Shown here one piece after another: positions 36,165 to 43,810 of a stretch of DNA of 64,000 nt. A program made the position numbers and the translations under genes. The stretch covers positions 1-64,000 of the forward strand of contig NZ_CP021780.1 of assembly GCF_002192415.1 (NCBI RefSeq). The letters are read 5' to 3'. The notes beneath the pieces are model-generated. The model made no database searches and had not been told where the DNA came from. It saw only the letters and a list, made by a program, of their open reading frames with translations. How positions within the stretch are numbered: position 1 is the first letter of the stretch; the number at the start of each line of letters is the position of its first letter. This DNA is from Paenibacillus donghaensis. GTDB taxonomy: Bacteria; Bacillota; Bacilli; Paenibacillales; Paenibacillaceae.

Positions 36165-37145
36165 TTATATTTTGAAGATAAGGCGCAGGGTTGTGCCCTC
36201 GCCGGGAGTGGATTCCAGCTCCACGCGGTGCCCGAGCCTGGCGCAGATTTCCCGCACCAGGTATAGGCCCATTCCGGTGGACTCATGGTATTGGCGGCCG
36301 CGCTCACCCGTGAAATAGGGATTGAACACCCTTCTCAGGTCCTCGGGCAGGATGCCGATGCCCTGATCGGCAATATCCAGGATCGTAGCCTCACCGGAAC
36401 GACGCGCAGAGACGGTGACCTTCTTGCCGCTGCCGGCTGTATAATTCACGGCATTGGTCAGGATCTGCGTCAGCATGAACATCAGCCACTTGGCGTCGCT
36501 GTATATAGACAAATCTTCATCCACCCCGATATCCACTTGGATTCCGCGGCGAATGAACAACCGGCGGTTCTCCGATACCGCCTGACTGACCAGCTTGCGC
36601 AGCCCCAGGGGCTGGACATAGAAATCATCCTCGAACCGGTCCAGCCGGGAGGTATAGATAACCAGCTCCAGTCCACGGCGCAGCCGCTCCAGCTCCTCTT
36701 GGATGCTGCTGGCCGCTTCGTCGTCCAGCTCCTGCACCGTAAGCTGGATCACGGAGATGGGGGTCTTCATCTGATGCACCCAGCGGTTCATAAAGACAAT
36801 ATGCTGGTCGAGCCGCTGGACATGGGAGTTCAACTGCTCCTGGTATTCCCGGTCGATCAGCTGCAGCAGCTCATCCACCGCTTCGGGCAGCGGCGCATCG
36901 CCCATGGGGCCAAGGTGGTTGCCGGGCTGAACCTCCGGGCGGCTTAGCCTGGCGTACAGCTTCCGGTGCTGCGTATAGCGGAAGACCAGGTATAACAGCA
37001 GTACAATGAGGCTGAGAGACATTCCATACAGTACGATGGAGAAGGGCCGATTCTCCCCGGATACCCAGTAGAGCAGCGGCACCAGCAGCATCTGGGCCAG
37101 CCAGAACAACGCCAGCGGCAGTTGATCTCTGCAGAACAGCTTCAT
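36165..37145 (-). CDS. bceS: BceS-type intramembrane-sensing histidine kinase
   Basis: 326 residues. Two N-terminal helices joined by a very short loop ('LALFWLAQMLLVPLLYWV' and 'SIVLYGMSLSLIVLLLYLVF') leave no sensor domain, the hallmark of BceS kinases that read the flux of the BceAB transporter. The DHp histidine region is 'FMNRWVHQMKTPISVIQLT', N box 'ILTNAVNYT', G boxes 'DQGIGILPEDLRRVF' and 'STGMGLYLVREICARLG'. Four-base overlap with bceR. Its stop is directly followed by an A/T-rich block also seen in repeat D. Confidence 0.93.
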   Translation of the reverse strand: MKLFCRDQLPLALFWLAQMLLVPLLYWVSGENRPFSIVLYGMSLSLIVLLLYLVFRYTQHRKLYARLSRPEVQPGNHLGPMGDAPLPEAVDELLQLIDREYQEQLNSHVQRLDQHIVFMNRWVHQMKTPISVIQLTVQELDDEAASSIQEELERLRRGLELVIYTSRLDRFEDDFYVQPLGLRKLVSQAVSENRRLFIRRGIQVDIGVDEDLSIYSDAKWLMFMLTQILTNAVNYTAGSGKKVTVSARRSGEATILDIADQGIGILPEDLRRVFNPYFTGERGRQYHESTGMGLYLVREICARLGHRVELESTPGEGTTLRLIFKI

Positions 37146-37840
37146 GGCCGCTCTCCGGGCGAGCTGAGCCGGTACCCGGCGCCACGGACTGTTTCCAGTC
37201 TGTCGTCAAGCCCCAGATCCTTCAGCTTCTTGCGTACCCGGGTGATGTACACGTTCAGCGTGTTGTCGTCAATGAAGTGCTGATCCTCCCACATCACGTC
37301 CAGCAGACGCTCGCGGGTAACGACACGCCCTTCCTTAAGCATCAAGGCTTCCAGCAAGAGGGCCTCCTTCTGCGTCAGCTCGGCAGATTGTCCGGCATGC
37401 TGGATGACATAACGTTCTGGATACAGCGTAAGTTCGCCTGAATGCAGTTTGCGTTCTTCGAGAGTCTGCGCGTAGGTGCCATAGGCGCGGCGCAGATGGC
37501 TGCGGATTTTGGCCAGTACCACCTCGTAATGAAAAGGCTTGGTGATATAATCATCGCCCCCATTCTCCAGCGCCATAACCTGATCCATCCCGCTGTCCCT
37601 GGCGGAGATGAACAGGATGGGGCACAGTGAAACCTTGCGGATCTGCCTGCACCAATAATAGCCGTCATATCTGGGCAGATTCACATCAAGCAGCACCAGA
37701 TCGGCTCCGCTGGCCGTAAAGGTTTCCAGCACCAGATTAAAGTCTTCAACAATGACGGTTCTGAATTCATATTTAGAGAGATACGCGCTAAGCAGTGCCG
37801 CCAGCTTGGCGTCGTCCTCCACAATCAGCAGAGTTTCCAT
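37142..37840 (-). CDS. bceR: BceR-type OmpR-family response regulator
   Basis: 232 residues. Receiver domain with 'IVEDDAKL' acidic pocket, phosphoacceptor Asp in 'LVLLDVNLPRYDGY' (about 52) and 'ALENGGDDYITKPFHYEVV' (Lys about 100), then a winged-helix DNA-binding domain ('ELTQKEALLLEALMLKEGRVVTRERLLDVMW'). AAGGAG lies seven bases before the ATG. Expected to switch on bceAB, which lies 6.6 kb away beyond the ger operon. Confidence 0.93.
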   Translation of the reverse strand: METLLIVEDDAKLAALLSAYLSKYEFRTVIVEDFNLVLETFTASGADLVLLDVNLPRYDGYYWCRQIRKVSLCPILFISARDSGMDQVMALENGGDDYITKPFHYEVVLAKIRSHLRRAYGTYAQTLEERKLHSGELTLYPERYVIQHAGQSAELTQKEALLLEALMLKEGRVVTRERLLDVMWEDQHFIDDNTLNVYITRVRKKLKDLGLDDRLETVRGAGYRLSSPGERP

Positions 37841-37999
37841 GGTTCCGCTCCTTCACTATAGGGTTCACCGGCATCGGTTGATCTCCGGCTGGGCCTTCAT
37901 GGAAGAAGTCTATCATGCCTGGCAGTGACGTTCAACGAAATCCGCTGCGGACATGTTATACTGTATGCACCAAAATTTCTTCCGGGAGGATGGAGTGCG

Positions 38000-38215
38000 A
38001 TGACCGAGAATGAACCAGCGAACCATGAACAAGGCTTGCCCACCAAGATGGGCAAGCCTGCATTACGGGCGCTTCATGCCGCAGGGTATACCCGTCTGGA
38101 GCAGCTTGCGGCAGCAAGCGAGGCGGAGCTGTTGAAGCTGCATGGCATGGGCCCCAAAGCGATGGGCCTGCTGCATCAGGCCCTTGAAGATAAGGGCTTA
38201 TCCTTTAAGGACTAA
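38000..38215 (+). CDS. Small helix-hairpin-helix protein (RNAP alpha C-terminal-like)
   Basis: 71 residues: 'GKPALRALHAAGYTRLEQLAAASEAELLKLHGMGPKAMGLLHQALEDKGLSF'. This is the helix-hairpin-helix pair of RNA polymerase alpha C-terminal domains and of small DNA-binding proteins of Firmicutes. GGGAGGATGGAG precedes ATG 38000, which I prefer to an upstream in-frame start. DNA binding is likely; the target is unknown. Confidence 0.8.
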   Translation: MTENEPANHEQGLPTKMGKPALRALHAAGYTRLEQLAAASEAELLKLHGMGPKAMGLLHQALEDKGLSFKD

Positions 38216-38231
38216 GAGCAGGCGCCACCGG

Positions 38232-39395
38232 TTATTGAACTTTCACAATCAGCGCGTTGCTGATCTGGCGACCGGGGGTTGTCAGGTATTTGCCGCCGTA
38301 ATAGAGGCCGCTGGATGCGCCGCCGTCCAAGTTCATCGCCTGATAAGCTCCGGCCTGCTTCATGATCTCGGCCAGTTGCCGGATCGTGGCGCCACTGGTG
38401 GTCAGCAGAATCAGCTTGTGGTCGCGTGTCAGGCCAAGGGCGCTGCGCGAGCCGCTGCCGGTGAGGATTTTGTCATCCTTGAAGCCTTCTGCAACCACAT
38501 TCAGTGCGATCTTGCCGTCAACCAGCAGCCGTGGACCTGCCTGGAGTGCGCCTTCGATCGAGCCGTCGGCAATCCGTGATTTAATCTCCAGCCCCGGGAT
38601 CAGCTCCGCCAGGCCTTGATGGTTGTAGGTGAAGATGGCGCGGCGGTTTCCCGAGCTCTTCATCAGCATCTTTCCTCCGTCGAAGATATAGCCGTAAGGA
38701 ACCTTGTAGGCGCTTGAGGTATAGGCATCGAAGAAGGTTCCGTTAATTGCGGCAACCGCACTGCTGCGTTTGGCGATACTGCTCAGTCCCTCTACCTTGC
38801 CCACCTGATTGCCTGCCAGCACTACTCCGAGCTTGACCTTGGGATGCAGCAGGGACACCGTGACGGTCTGCACAGAATAAGATCTGCCTGCGGCTTGGAT
38901 CGTGCGTCTGGCACTGGTTACCGCCGGAGCATCAGCCTTCATCAGTGTGCCGGTAAGGACCGGAAGGGCGGCGCTCTCTTCCCCTCCGCTAAGCGTCAGG
39001 GAAGAGGTCTCCCTGTTCCAGGCCAGCTGAATCCCGAGACTCTGACTGACCACGGACAGCGGTACGTAGAGGGTTCCGGTTGCGCTGTCGCGGAAGGCAG
39101 GCTCCGTCAGTGTGACGGGCTGTTCATTAAGCACAGCGGCACGCTGGCCCAGCGTGAAGGAGATTGAGCTGCCGGACCGGGCAAGCACAATCCGCTTGCT
39201 GGCAGCATTCCAGTCGGTCTGAATGCCGGCGAAGCCGGATAAGAACCGCAGCGGAACGTAGGAATGGTTCTCCTTGTCCACATAGACAGTGTTTTTGGGT
39301 GCGGCAGCCGCAGCGGCTGTGGATGGCCCGGAAGACAATCCCGGGAGAATTACGAGACAAGCGAGGGCGAACGAACAAATCTTGTGTTTCAACAT
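38232..39395 (-). CDS. Secreted phosphodiester glycosidase (NAGPA) domain with N-terminal stalk domain
   Basis: About 387 residues. After a signal peptide ('FALACLVILPGLSSG...TAAAAAA') comes a copper-amine-oxidase-N-like stalk domain (about 40-140: 'SYVPLRFLSGFAGIQTDWN', 'LYVPLSVVSQSLGIQLAWN'), a wall-associated module common in Paenibacillus. The NAGPA-type (DUF2233) domain follows, with 'AAINGTFFDAYTSSAYKVPYG', 'ALQAGPRLLVDGK', 'SGSRSALGLTRDHKLILLTT' and 'AMNLDGGASSGLYYGGKYL'. NAGPA enzymes cut the phosphodiester to an N-acetylhexosamine. The target, perhaps a cell-wall polymer, is inferred. Start ATG 39395, about ten bases after GGAG. Confidence 0.87.
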   Translation of the reverse strand: MLKHKICSFALACLVILPGLSSGPSTAAAAAAPKNTVYVDKENHSYVPLRFLSGFAGIQTDWNAASKRIVLARSGSSISFTLGQRAAVLNEQPVTLTEPAFRDSATGTLYVPLSVVSQSLGIQLAWNRETSSLTLSGGEESAALPVLTGTLMKADAPAVTSARRTIQAAGRSYSVQTVTVSLLHPKVKLGVVLAGNQVGKVEGLSSIAKRSSAVAAINGTFFDAYTSSAYKVPYGYIFDGGKMLMKSSGNRRAIFTYNHQGLAELIPGLEIKSRIADGSIEGALQAGPRLLVDGKIALNVVAEGFKDDKILTGSGSRSALGLTRDHKLILLTTSGATIRQLAEIMKQAGAYQAMNLDGGASSGLYYGGKYLTTPGRQISNALIVKVQ

Positions 39396-39625
39396 TAGCA
39401 ATAAGCTCCTATCTGTTACAGTATGTAGGCCTTTGGTGATTGTGATTTAAGCACCACCGCTGGCAGTGTTATCTTCTGTTCCTTATATAAGGAAATTGAG
39501 ATACAGTTTGTTATCGGCATTTAAGCAACAGAGATTTATAGCTGGGCAAGACCTGTATCTTCAAGGGGCTGGCGATACCATGCAGGCAACTATAGCGCAG
39601 AAGCATACGAAAGTGAGGAATAATT

Positions 39626-40219
39626 ATGACAACGATAGGATTAATCCGGCACGGCAGCACCTTCTGGAACAAAGAAGGCCGGGCGCAGGGACATACCGAC
39701 AATACACTGGATGAAGAGGGCTTGCAGCAGGCGGCGGCCATTGCGGAGCGGCTAAGCGGGGAGCAGTGGGATTACATCTATTCCAGTGATCTGCGACGGG
39801 CCAGACAGACAGCCGAGGTTATCGCGGACAGGCTGGGCATCCCGATTGCCGGACTGGTCCCGGAGATGCGCGAGATGTTCGGAGGATTGATTGAAGGCAC
39901 AACAGAGCAGGAGCGGCTGGACCGCTGGGGCAGCGAGTGGAGAACGATGGACCTGGGGCTCGAAACTCCGGAAGCAGGCCAGCTTAGAGGCAGCCAGGCG
40001 ATTGCGGCACTTGCCGCCAAACATCCGGGAAGCAACATTCTTGTGGTCAGCCACGGTGCCATCCTGCGAAGTACACTGAGAGGACTGGTTCCCGGTCTGG
40101 ATGTTAGCGGTCTGTTGAAGAACACTTCCATTACGAAGATCACACTGGCGGATGATTGCTGGGAATGCGGGTTGTATAATTGTGTAGCGCATTTGGGACC
40201 TCCACTGCTCCATTCTTAA
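39626..40219 (+). CDS. Histidine phosphatase (phosphoglycerate-mutase-like) protein
   Basis: 197 residues of the branch-1 histidine phosphatase superfamily. The phosphoacceptor His is in 'LIRHGSTFWNKEGRAQGH' (residue 8), with 'SSDLRRARQTAEVIA' and the second catalytic His in 'ILVVSHGAILRSTLRGL'; 'EMREMFGGLIEGTT' is the acid-donor region. It resembles broad-specificity phosphatases such as PhoE of Bacillus. Its substrate is unknown. GTGAGGAA lies before the ATG. Confidence 0.9.
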   Translation: MTTIGLIRHGSTFWNKEGRAQGHTDNTLDEEGLQQAAAIAERLSGEQWDYIYSSDLRRARQTAEVIADRLGIPIAGLVPEMREMFGGLIEGTTEQERLDRWGSEWRTMDLGLETPEAGQLRGSQAIAALAAKHPGSNILVVSHGAILRSTLRGLVPGLDVSGLLKNTSITKITLADDCWECGLYNCVAHLGPPLLHS

Positions 40220-40329
40220 GATCATCTTATATAGAATGTGACTCCGCGGGCGAATAAGGGCGGATCTGCAACTACTATCGAGTGAAGTTCTCCTCTGACG
40301 CTCACAATTCTAAAAATGATAGCTAACCC

Positions 40330-40525
40330 ACAGTTTAGCGGACCTCATAGCTCTTATTTGCTCATTACTGCGATAGGCAGAAGTCTTACGGACTGTATAG
40401 CCGCTATATCGTCCAAACGGGCTCTGACCCGGGGGTTTTAGGTGATATAAAGGCTCCTCGGTCCGTTAATCCGGCAAATCTGCCTATGTACAGCAAATAG
40501 AGGCTCCTGGGTCCGCTAGCGGTCT
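40330..40525. repeat. Palindromic repeat family B, copy 3
   Basis: CGGACCTCATAGCTCTTATTT (about 40338) and GGACTGTATAGCCGCTATAT (about 40390) are followed by the inverted units AAAGGCTCCTCGGTCCGTTAA (about 40448) and AAATAGAGGCTCCTGGGTCC (about 40496). Very similar to copy 4 at 49.13 kb, including CGGCAAATCTGCCTATGTAC versus TGCAAAACGGCCTATGTAC. Confidence 0.75.
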
Positions 40526-40554
40526 GAAATCGGAGCCGGGGTTAGTGCGAAGAG

Positions 40555-41155
40555 GGAAGGAGTCCTAAGTAGCAACCCAATTCACACTTATTTAACGGAT
40601 ATCTGAAATCCTAGTTACTACTTAGGTCCCGAGAGGTCATAGAAGGTTACAGTGGAACGTTCGGAGCAAATAGATGCGAAACTGCAACTAATTTCAGCCT
40701 GATGATGAGCTAGCAGGCAACTAAGTGCAAATCTGCAACTAATTTCGAGTAAATCACTCCTGGAACGCTCAAAAGTCTACAATAGATGCGTATTCGGTTA
40801 CTACTTAGGTCCGCTAAGGGTGTGAATGGTGCACTAGATCCTTTCAAAGAAATTAGGTGCGAATACGCACTTAATTTCAACACAAACGGCTGTTAGAAGG
40901 TAAATAAGTGCAAATCTGCAACTAATTACGAGTAAATTGCTTGTTCAGCGCTTTGAATCGGAAATTAAGTGCATTATGGCACGTATTTGCTTCAAAACGG
41001 GAAAAATCCGTGAATTAGATGCAGATTCGCAACTAATTTCGTGATGGGACGGATGTGGCGATCCACATTTGATGATCCTTTCCTATGGGGTCCTAAGTAG
41101 TAACGAATCCTAGCTGAAATTAGATGCACTTTCGCAGTAATGACTGATACCAGAC
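40555..41155. repeat. Palindromic repeat family C, array 1
   Basis: Seven or so hairpin units of the form AATTAGATGC-N5-GCAACTAATT: near 40669, 40728, 40853 (GAAATTAGGTGCG..CGCACTTAATTTC, almost perfect), 40905, 40963, 41020 and 41126. They are spaced by 45-75 bases and mixed with the linker GGACCTAAGTAGTAAC in both orientations (about 40558, 40614, 40797, 41092). Fills most of the 985 bases between the phosphatase and kinase genes. No gene seen. Confidence 0.8.
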
Positions 41156-41207
41156 CCAATAGGAGAATCTTATATTGAGAAAGATAGAAAGGATATAAGG
41201 TGTTATG

Positions 41208-41741
41208 ATGAGCGAAAAGATTGTTATCGAAAAGCTGATACAGCAAAAGCTTACGAGCATAGCTCCCGTCGTTGTGATGATGTGCGGCGTGGCAGGGTCG
41301 GGTAAAACAACCTTTGCTCTAAAACTGGAGAAAGAGGGATTCGCCCGTCTCTCGATAGATGAGGATATTTGGGCAACACACGGCCGTTTTGGAGTGGATT
41401 ATCCGCAGCAGAATTATGAGTTCCTTAAGGAAGAATCGGAAATAAAGCTGCGGGGGGAACTGGTGAATCGAATCCAGGCTAACCATCATGTTGTCATCGA
41501 TTTCAGCTTTTGGCAGCGTCAAAGACGAAGCGACTACAAGCAACTGATCGAGCAGCATGGCGGTGTGTGGGAACTGATTCACTTAAAGGTTCAGCCGGCT
41601 GAGTTGCGTCAGAGGCTTCTTATCCGAAGTGAACGTTTTGACGCCAATGCGGCATTTCCGGTCACCGAGGACACGCTGACTCGGTTTTTAATTGGTTTTG
41701 AGCCCCCTTCTGGAGAAGGAGAAACGGTGATTGAAGCATAG
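41208..41741 (+). CDS. AAA-type P-loop ATPase/kinase of unknown substrate
   Basis: 177 residues. The Walker A is 'MMCGVAGSGKTTFALKLEKEG'-like near residue 25 (GVAGSGKTT), then 'RLSIDEDIW', 'HHVVIDFSFWQRQRRSDYKQL' (Walker B-like) and a lid region 'LRQRLLIRSERFDANAAFPVTEDTLTRFLIGFEPP'. This is the layout of AAA_33 small kinases related to polynucleotide kinase and zeta-toxin folds. No antitoxin gene lies next to it. AAGGTG precedes tandem ATGs at 41205 and 41208; either may start translation. Confidence 0.82.
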   Translation: MSEKIVIEKLIQQKLTSIAPVVVMMCGVAGSGKTTFALKLEKEGFARLSIDEDIWATHGRFGVDYPQQNYEFLKEESEIKLRGELVNRIQANHHVVIDFSFWQRQRRSDYKQLIEQHGGVWELIHLKVQPAELRQRLLIRSERFDANAAFPVTEDTLTRFLIGFEPPSGEGETVIEA

Positions 41742-41878
41742 ATTATGCTCCCAGATCTTTTCCCATTCGTTGAATTCACCCTTAAAGGATAGACTGACAT
41801 AAAATGATAATTTAATAAACTGAACGCAGTCCAACTCTTTACTGTTGTGTGTTGACTGAGATTCATCGTTCCATACAG

Positions 41879-41913
41879 AAACAGCCCGGTGCTCCCTGAG
41901 CGCCGGACTGTTT
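41879..41913. terminator. Rho-independent terminator between the kinase and vat-like genes
   Basis: AAACAG..CCGG..GC and GC..CCGG..CTGTTT form a stem with three mismatches (41879-41913). T/A flanks on both sides allow use from either direction; the convergent genes would share it. Confidence 0.65.
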
Positions 41914-41952
41914 GGTATTCGGACCCTGCGGCTCCCCTGCCGGGTTGCCCTG

Positions 41953-42594
41953 TCAGATCAGTGTGCGGATTTGCTCCGGGTCACTGCTGCACAGGATCTC
42001 CAGATTCGCCGTCACCTTCTCGATGCTCCAGTCCCACCATTTCAGCTCTAGCAGCAGTTCGATCAGCTCGTCGCTGAACCGCTTGCGCAGAATCCGGGCG
42101 GGGTTGCCGCCTGCGATATGATAGGGTGGAACGTCCTTGGCAACCGTCGAGTTGGCCGCTATGATCGCACCGTCGCCAATGTGGACTCCGGGCATAATTG
42201 TAACCTTTTGTCCAATCCAGACGTCATTACCGATAACGGTATCTCCCTTGTAAGGCAGCTCCTCGAGCCGCGGGGTTGCTTTCTCCCATCCATGTCCCAT
42301 AATATTAAAAGGATAAGTGGTGACCGAGCCCATCCGGTGGTTCGCCCCGTTCATCACGAATTCGATCCCCGAAGCAAAGGCGCAGAATTTACCGATAATC
42401 AGCTTGTCGCCGATAAAATCATAGTGATGGGTGACCTGCTGCTCAAAAGGCGCCTCCCCTGAGGAATCATCATAATAAGAATAATCTCCGGCCACAATCA
42501 GCGGATTGGTTACGATGTTCTTAATGAAGCGAATCTGCTTCAGATCTGGGTTGGGGTAGACGGCATGTGGATCAGGTCCAGTATTCTTGCTCAT
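41953..42594 (-). CDS. Vat-like xenobiotic acetyltransferase (streptogramin A type)
   Basis: 213 residues, left-handed beta-helix hexapeptide-repeat acetyltransferase. It follows the Vat pattern closely: 'PDPHAVYPNPDLKQIRFIKN', 'IVAGDYSYYDD', 'HYDFIGDKLIIGKFCAFASG', 'FVMNGANHRMGSVTTYPFNI' (catalytic His in NGANHRM), 'GNDVWIGQKVTIMPGVHIGDG' and 'PPYHIAGGNPARILRKRF'. Vat enzymes acetylate the hydroxyl of group A streptogramins with acetyl-CoA. Chromosomal Vat-like genes are frequent in soil Bacillales and their real substrate is not always a drug. GAGGAG lies eight bases before ATG 42594. It is a single gene. Confidence 0.88.
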   Translation of the reverse strand: MSKNTGPDPHAVYPNPDLKQIRFIKNIVTNPLIVAGDYSYYDDSSGEAPFEQQVTHHYDFIGDKLIIGKFCAFASGIEFVMNGANHRMGSVTTYPFNIMGHGWEKATPRLEELPYKGDTVIGNDVWIGQKVTIMPGVHIGDGAIIAANSTVAKDVPPYHIAGGNPARILRKRFSDELIELLLELKWWDWSIEKVTANLEILCSSDPEQIRTLI

Positions 42595-42717
42595 GTCAAG
42601 CACTCCTCGAATTCCAAGTTCTGCGGCATTCGTTCAGTTAATGTTCAGACGGCTGCCGTATAATAACAGCTTACCAATTCATAGAGCTATACGCAAAAAA
42701 GGAAGTGCAGATGATAG

Positions 42718-43575
42718 ATGGAAGAATTGCAGATTTATATACTAACGATATGCTTGATACTGGTGGCCGGGCTGACGGCGTATCTGTTGTTATGGTTGCT
42801 GCAGGCAAGGGGCAAGGCGGCGCCCAGACTGCGGGCTATGCATACAGGTATTGCAGTTCTGCTGATAGGCGGCAGCCTGTGGAGCATGCACTGGATTGGT
42901 GGGCTGTCGCTCCGAAGCAACACCGGCACAGCCGGGGGAGGCGGACTGTATATCCCGCTTGCGGCCTACGGGCTGACCCTCGCTCTGTTGCTGTTCCTGT
43001 TCTCCAGAGTACGTCTGCTGCTGGCCGAAAGAGACCAGCTGAAGGAGCTGGCCTATAAGGACACCCTGACCGGGCTGCTGAACAACAACGGCATGAATCA
43101 TTTCTGGGACTACTGCAAGGAGAATGAACAGCTGGCCGTACTGTTTCTGGATCTTAACCGCTTCAAGTCTATCAACGATAAGCTGGGCCATCATGTAGGC
43201 GATCTGCTGCTGCAGGCGGTGGGCGGAGAGCTGCAGCAGTTCTCCAGCAAGGGCAAACGTCATATTTTTCGCATCGGGGGCGATGAATTCGTCATTGTCG
43301 CCAAACGCTGCAGCCAGAAGGAGGCCGAACAGCTGGCCCTGCGAATTCTGGAGCAGACGACCAAGCATTACAAGCTGGAGCAGCATAATTTGTTTGTATC
43401 CGTCAGCATCGGCATTACGCTCAGCCATGGCAAGGTAGACCGGATCAGATTGCTGAAGGAAGCCGATACCGCCATGTATAATGCCAAGCAGCTGGGAAGC
43501 GGCCGTTATTCGTTCTACAAGGCCGAAAGCGGCGACGCCTATGCGAACTGGCGCCGCAAAACCGGCAGCAAATAG
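42718..43575 (+). CDS. Membrane diguanylate cyclase (GGDEF)
   Basis: 285 residues. About three hydrophobic helices ('LTICLILVAGLTAYLLLWLL', 'LRAMHTGIAVLLIGGSLW', 'AYGLTLALLLFLFSRVRLLL') are followed by a GGDEF domain (about 105-270) with intact active site 'FRIGGDEFVIVAK', substrate residues 'LFLDLNRFKSINDKLGHHVGD' and 'SVSIGITL'. It would make c-di-GMP from GTP. No receptor I-site (RxxD) was evident just before GGDEF. No cognate effector is near. AAGGAAG lies upstream. Confidence 0.9.
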   Translation: MEELQIYILTICLILVAGLTAYLLLWLLQARGKAAPRLRAMHTGIAVLLIGGSLWSMHWIGGLSLRSNTGTAGGGGLYIPLAAYGLTLALLLFLFSRVRLLLAERDQLKELAYKDTLTGLLNNNGMNHFWDYCKENEQLAVLFLDLNRFKSINDKLGHHVGDLLLQAVGGELQQFSSKGKRHIFRIGGDEFVIVAKRCSQKEAEQLALRILEQTTKHYKLEQHNLFVSVSIGITLSHGKVDRIRLLKEADTAMYNAKQLGSGRYSFYKAESGDAYANWRRKTGSK

Positions 43576-43629
43576 AGGGCAAGCCCCAGCAAGTGTGTAC
43601 TCCTCTGGCATGGCATGATATGTGCAAAT

Positions 43630-43669
43630 AGAAACGGACGCCGTCCTTAGTAGGATGGCGTTCGTTTCT
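43630..43669 (+). terminator. Hairpin terminator after the diguanylate cyclase, D-like
   Basis: AGAAACGGACGCCGTCC pairs imperfectly with GGATGGCGTTCGTTTCT, followed by GTTTAAAA. Its arms have the same AGAAACGG/CGTTTCT ends as repeat family D, which begins only a few bases later. Confidence 0.6.
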
Positions 43670-43674
43670 GTTTA

Positions 43675-43810
43675 AAATATAAGAATTTATATGTTCTACA
43701 CCATAAATAATCTTTCTATTTCTCGCAGAAACGGATGCCTGAAAGCGATACGTAGTATCGCTGCTTCGGAAGCATATGCTTCACAGAGGGCGACGAAGCC
43801 GTTTCGACTT
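43675..43810 (+). repeat. Structured repeat family D, copy 1
   Basis: Leader ATATAAGAATTTATA, then TCTTTCTATTTCTCGC, then the closing arm AGAAACGG (43727-43734), internal palindromes AGCGATACGTAGTATCGCT and GAAGCATATGCTTC, and the other arm GCCGTTTC (43798-43805). The right end overlaps the last codons and stop of the convergent MFS gene. Confidence 0.8.

Noticed and set aside
36140..36180. Another full copy of repeat D after bceS
   Set aside because: Only the A/T-rich leader block (ATATAAGAAAGTATAAG) is shared; the hairpin part is absent.
40555..41155. CRISPR-like array in the family C repeats
   Set aside because: Units are palindromic, diverged and unevenly spaced, there are no unique constant-length spacers and no cas genes.
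41208..41741. Zeta toxin of a toxin-antitoxin pair
   Set aside because: A P-loop kinase of similar size, but no epsilon-like antitoxin gene is adjacent and the neighbouring intergenic space holds only repeats.
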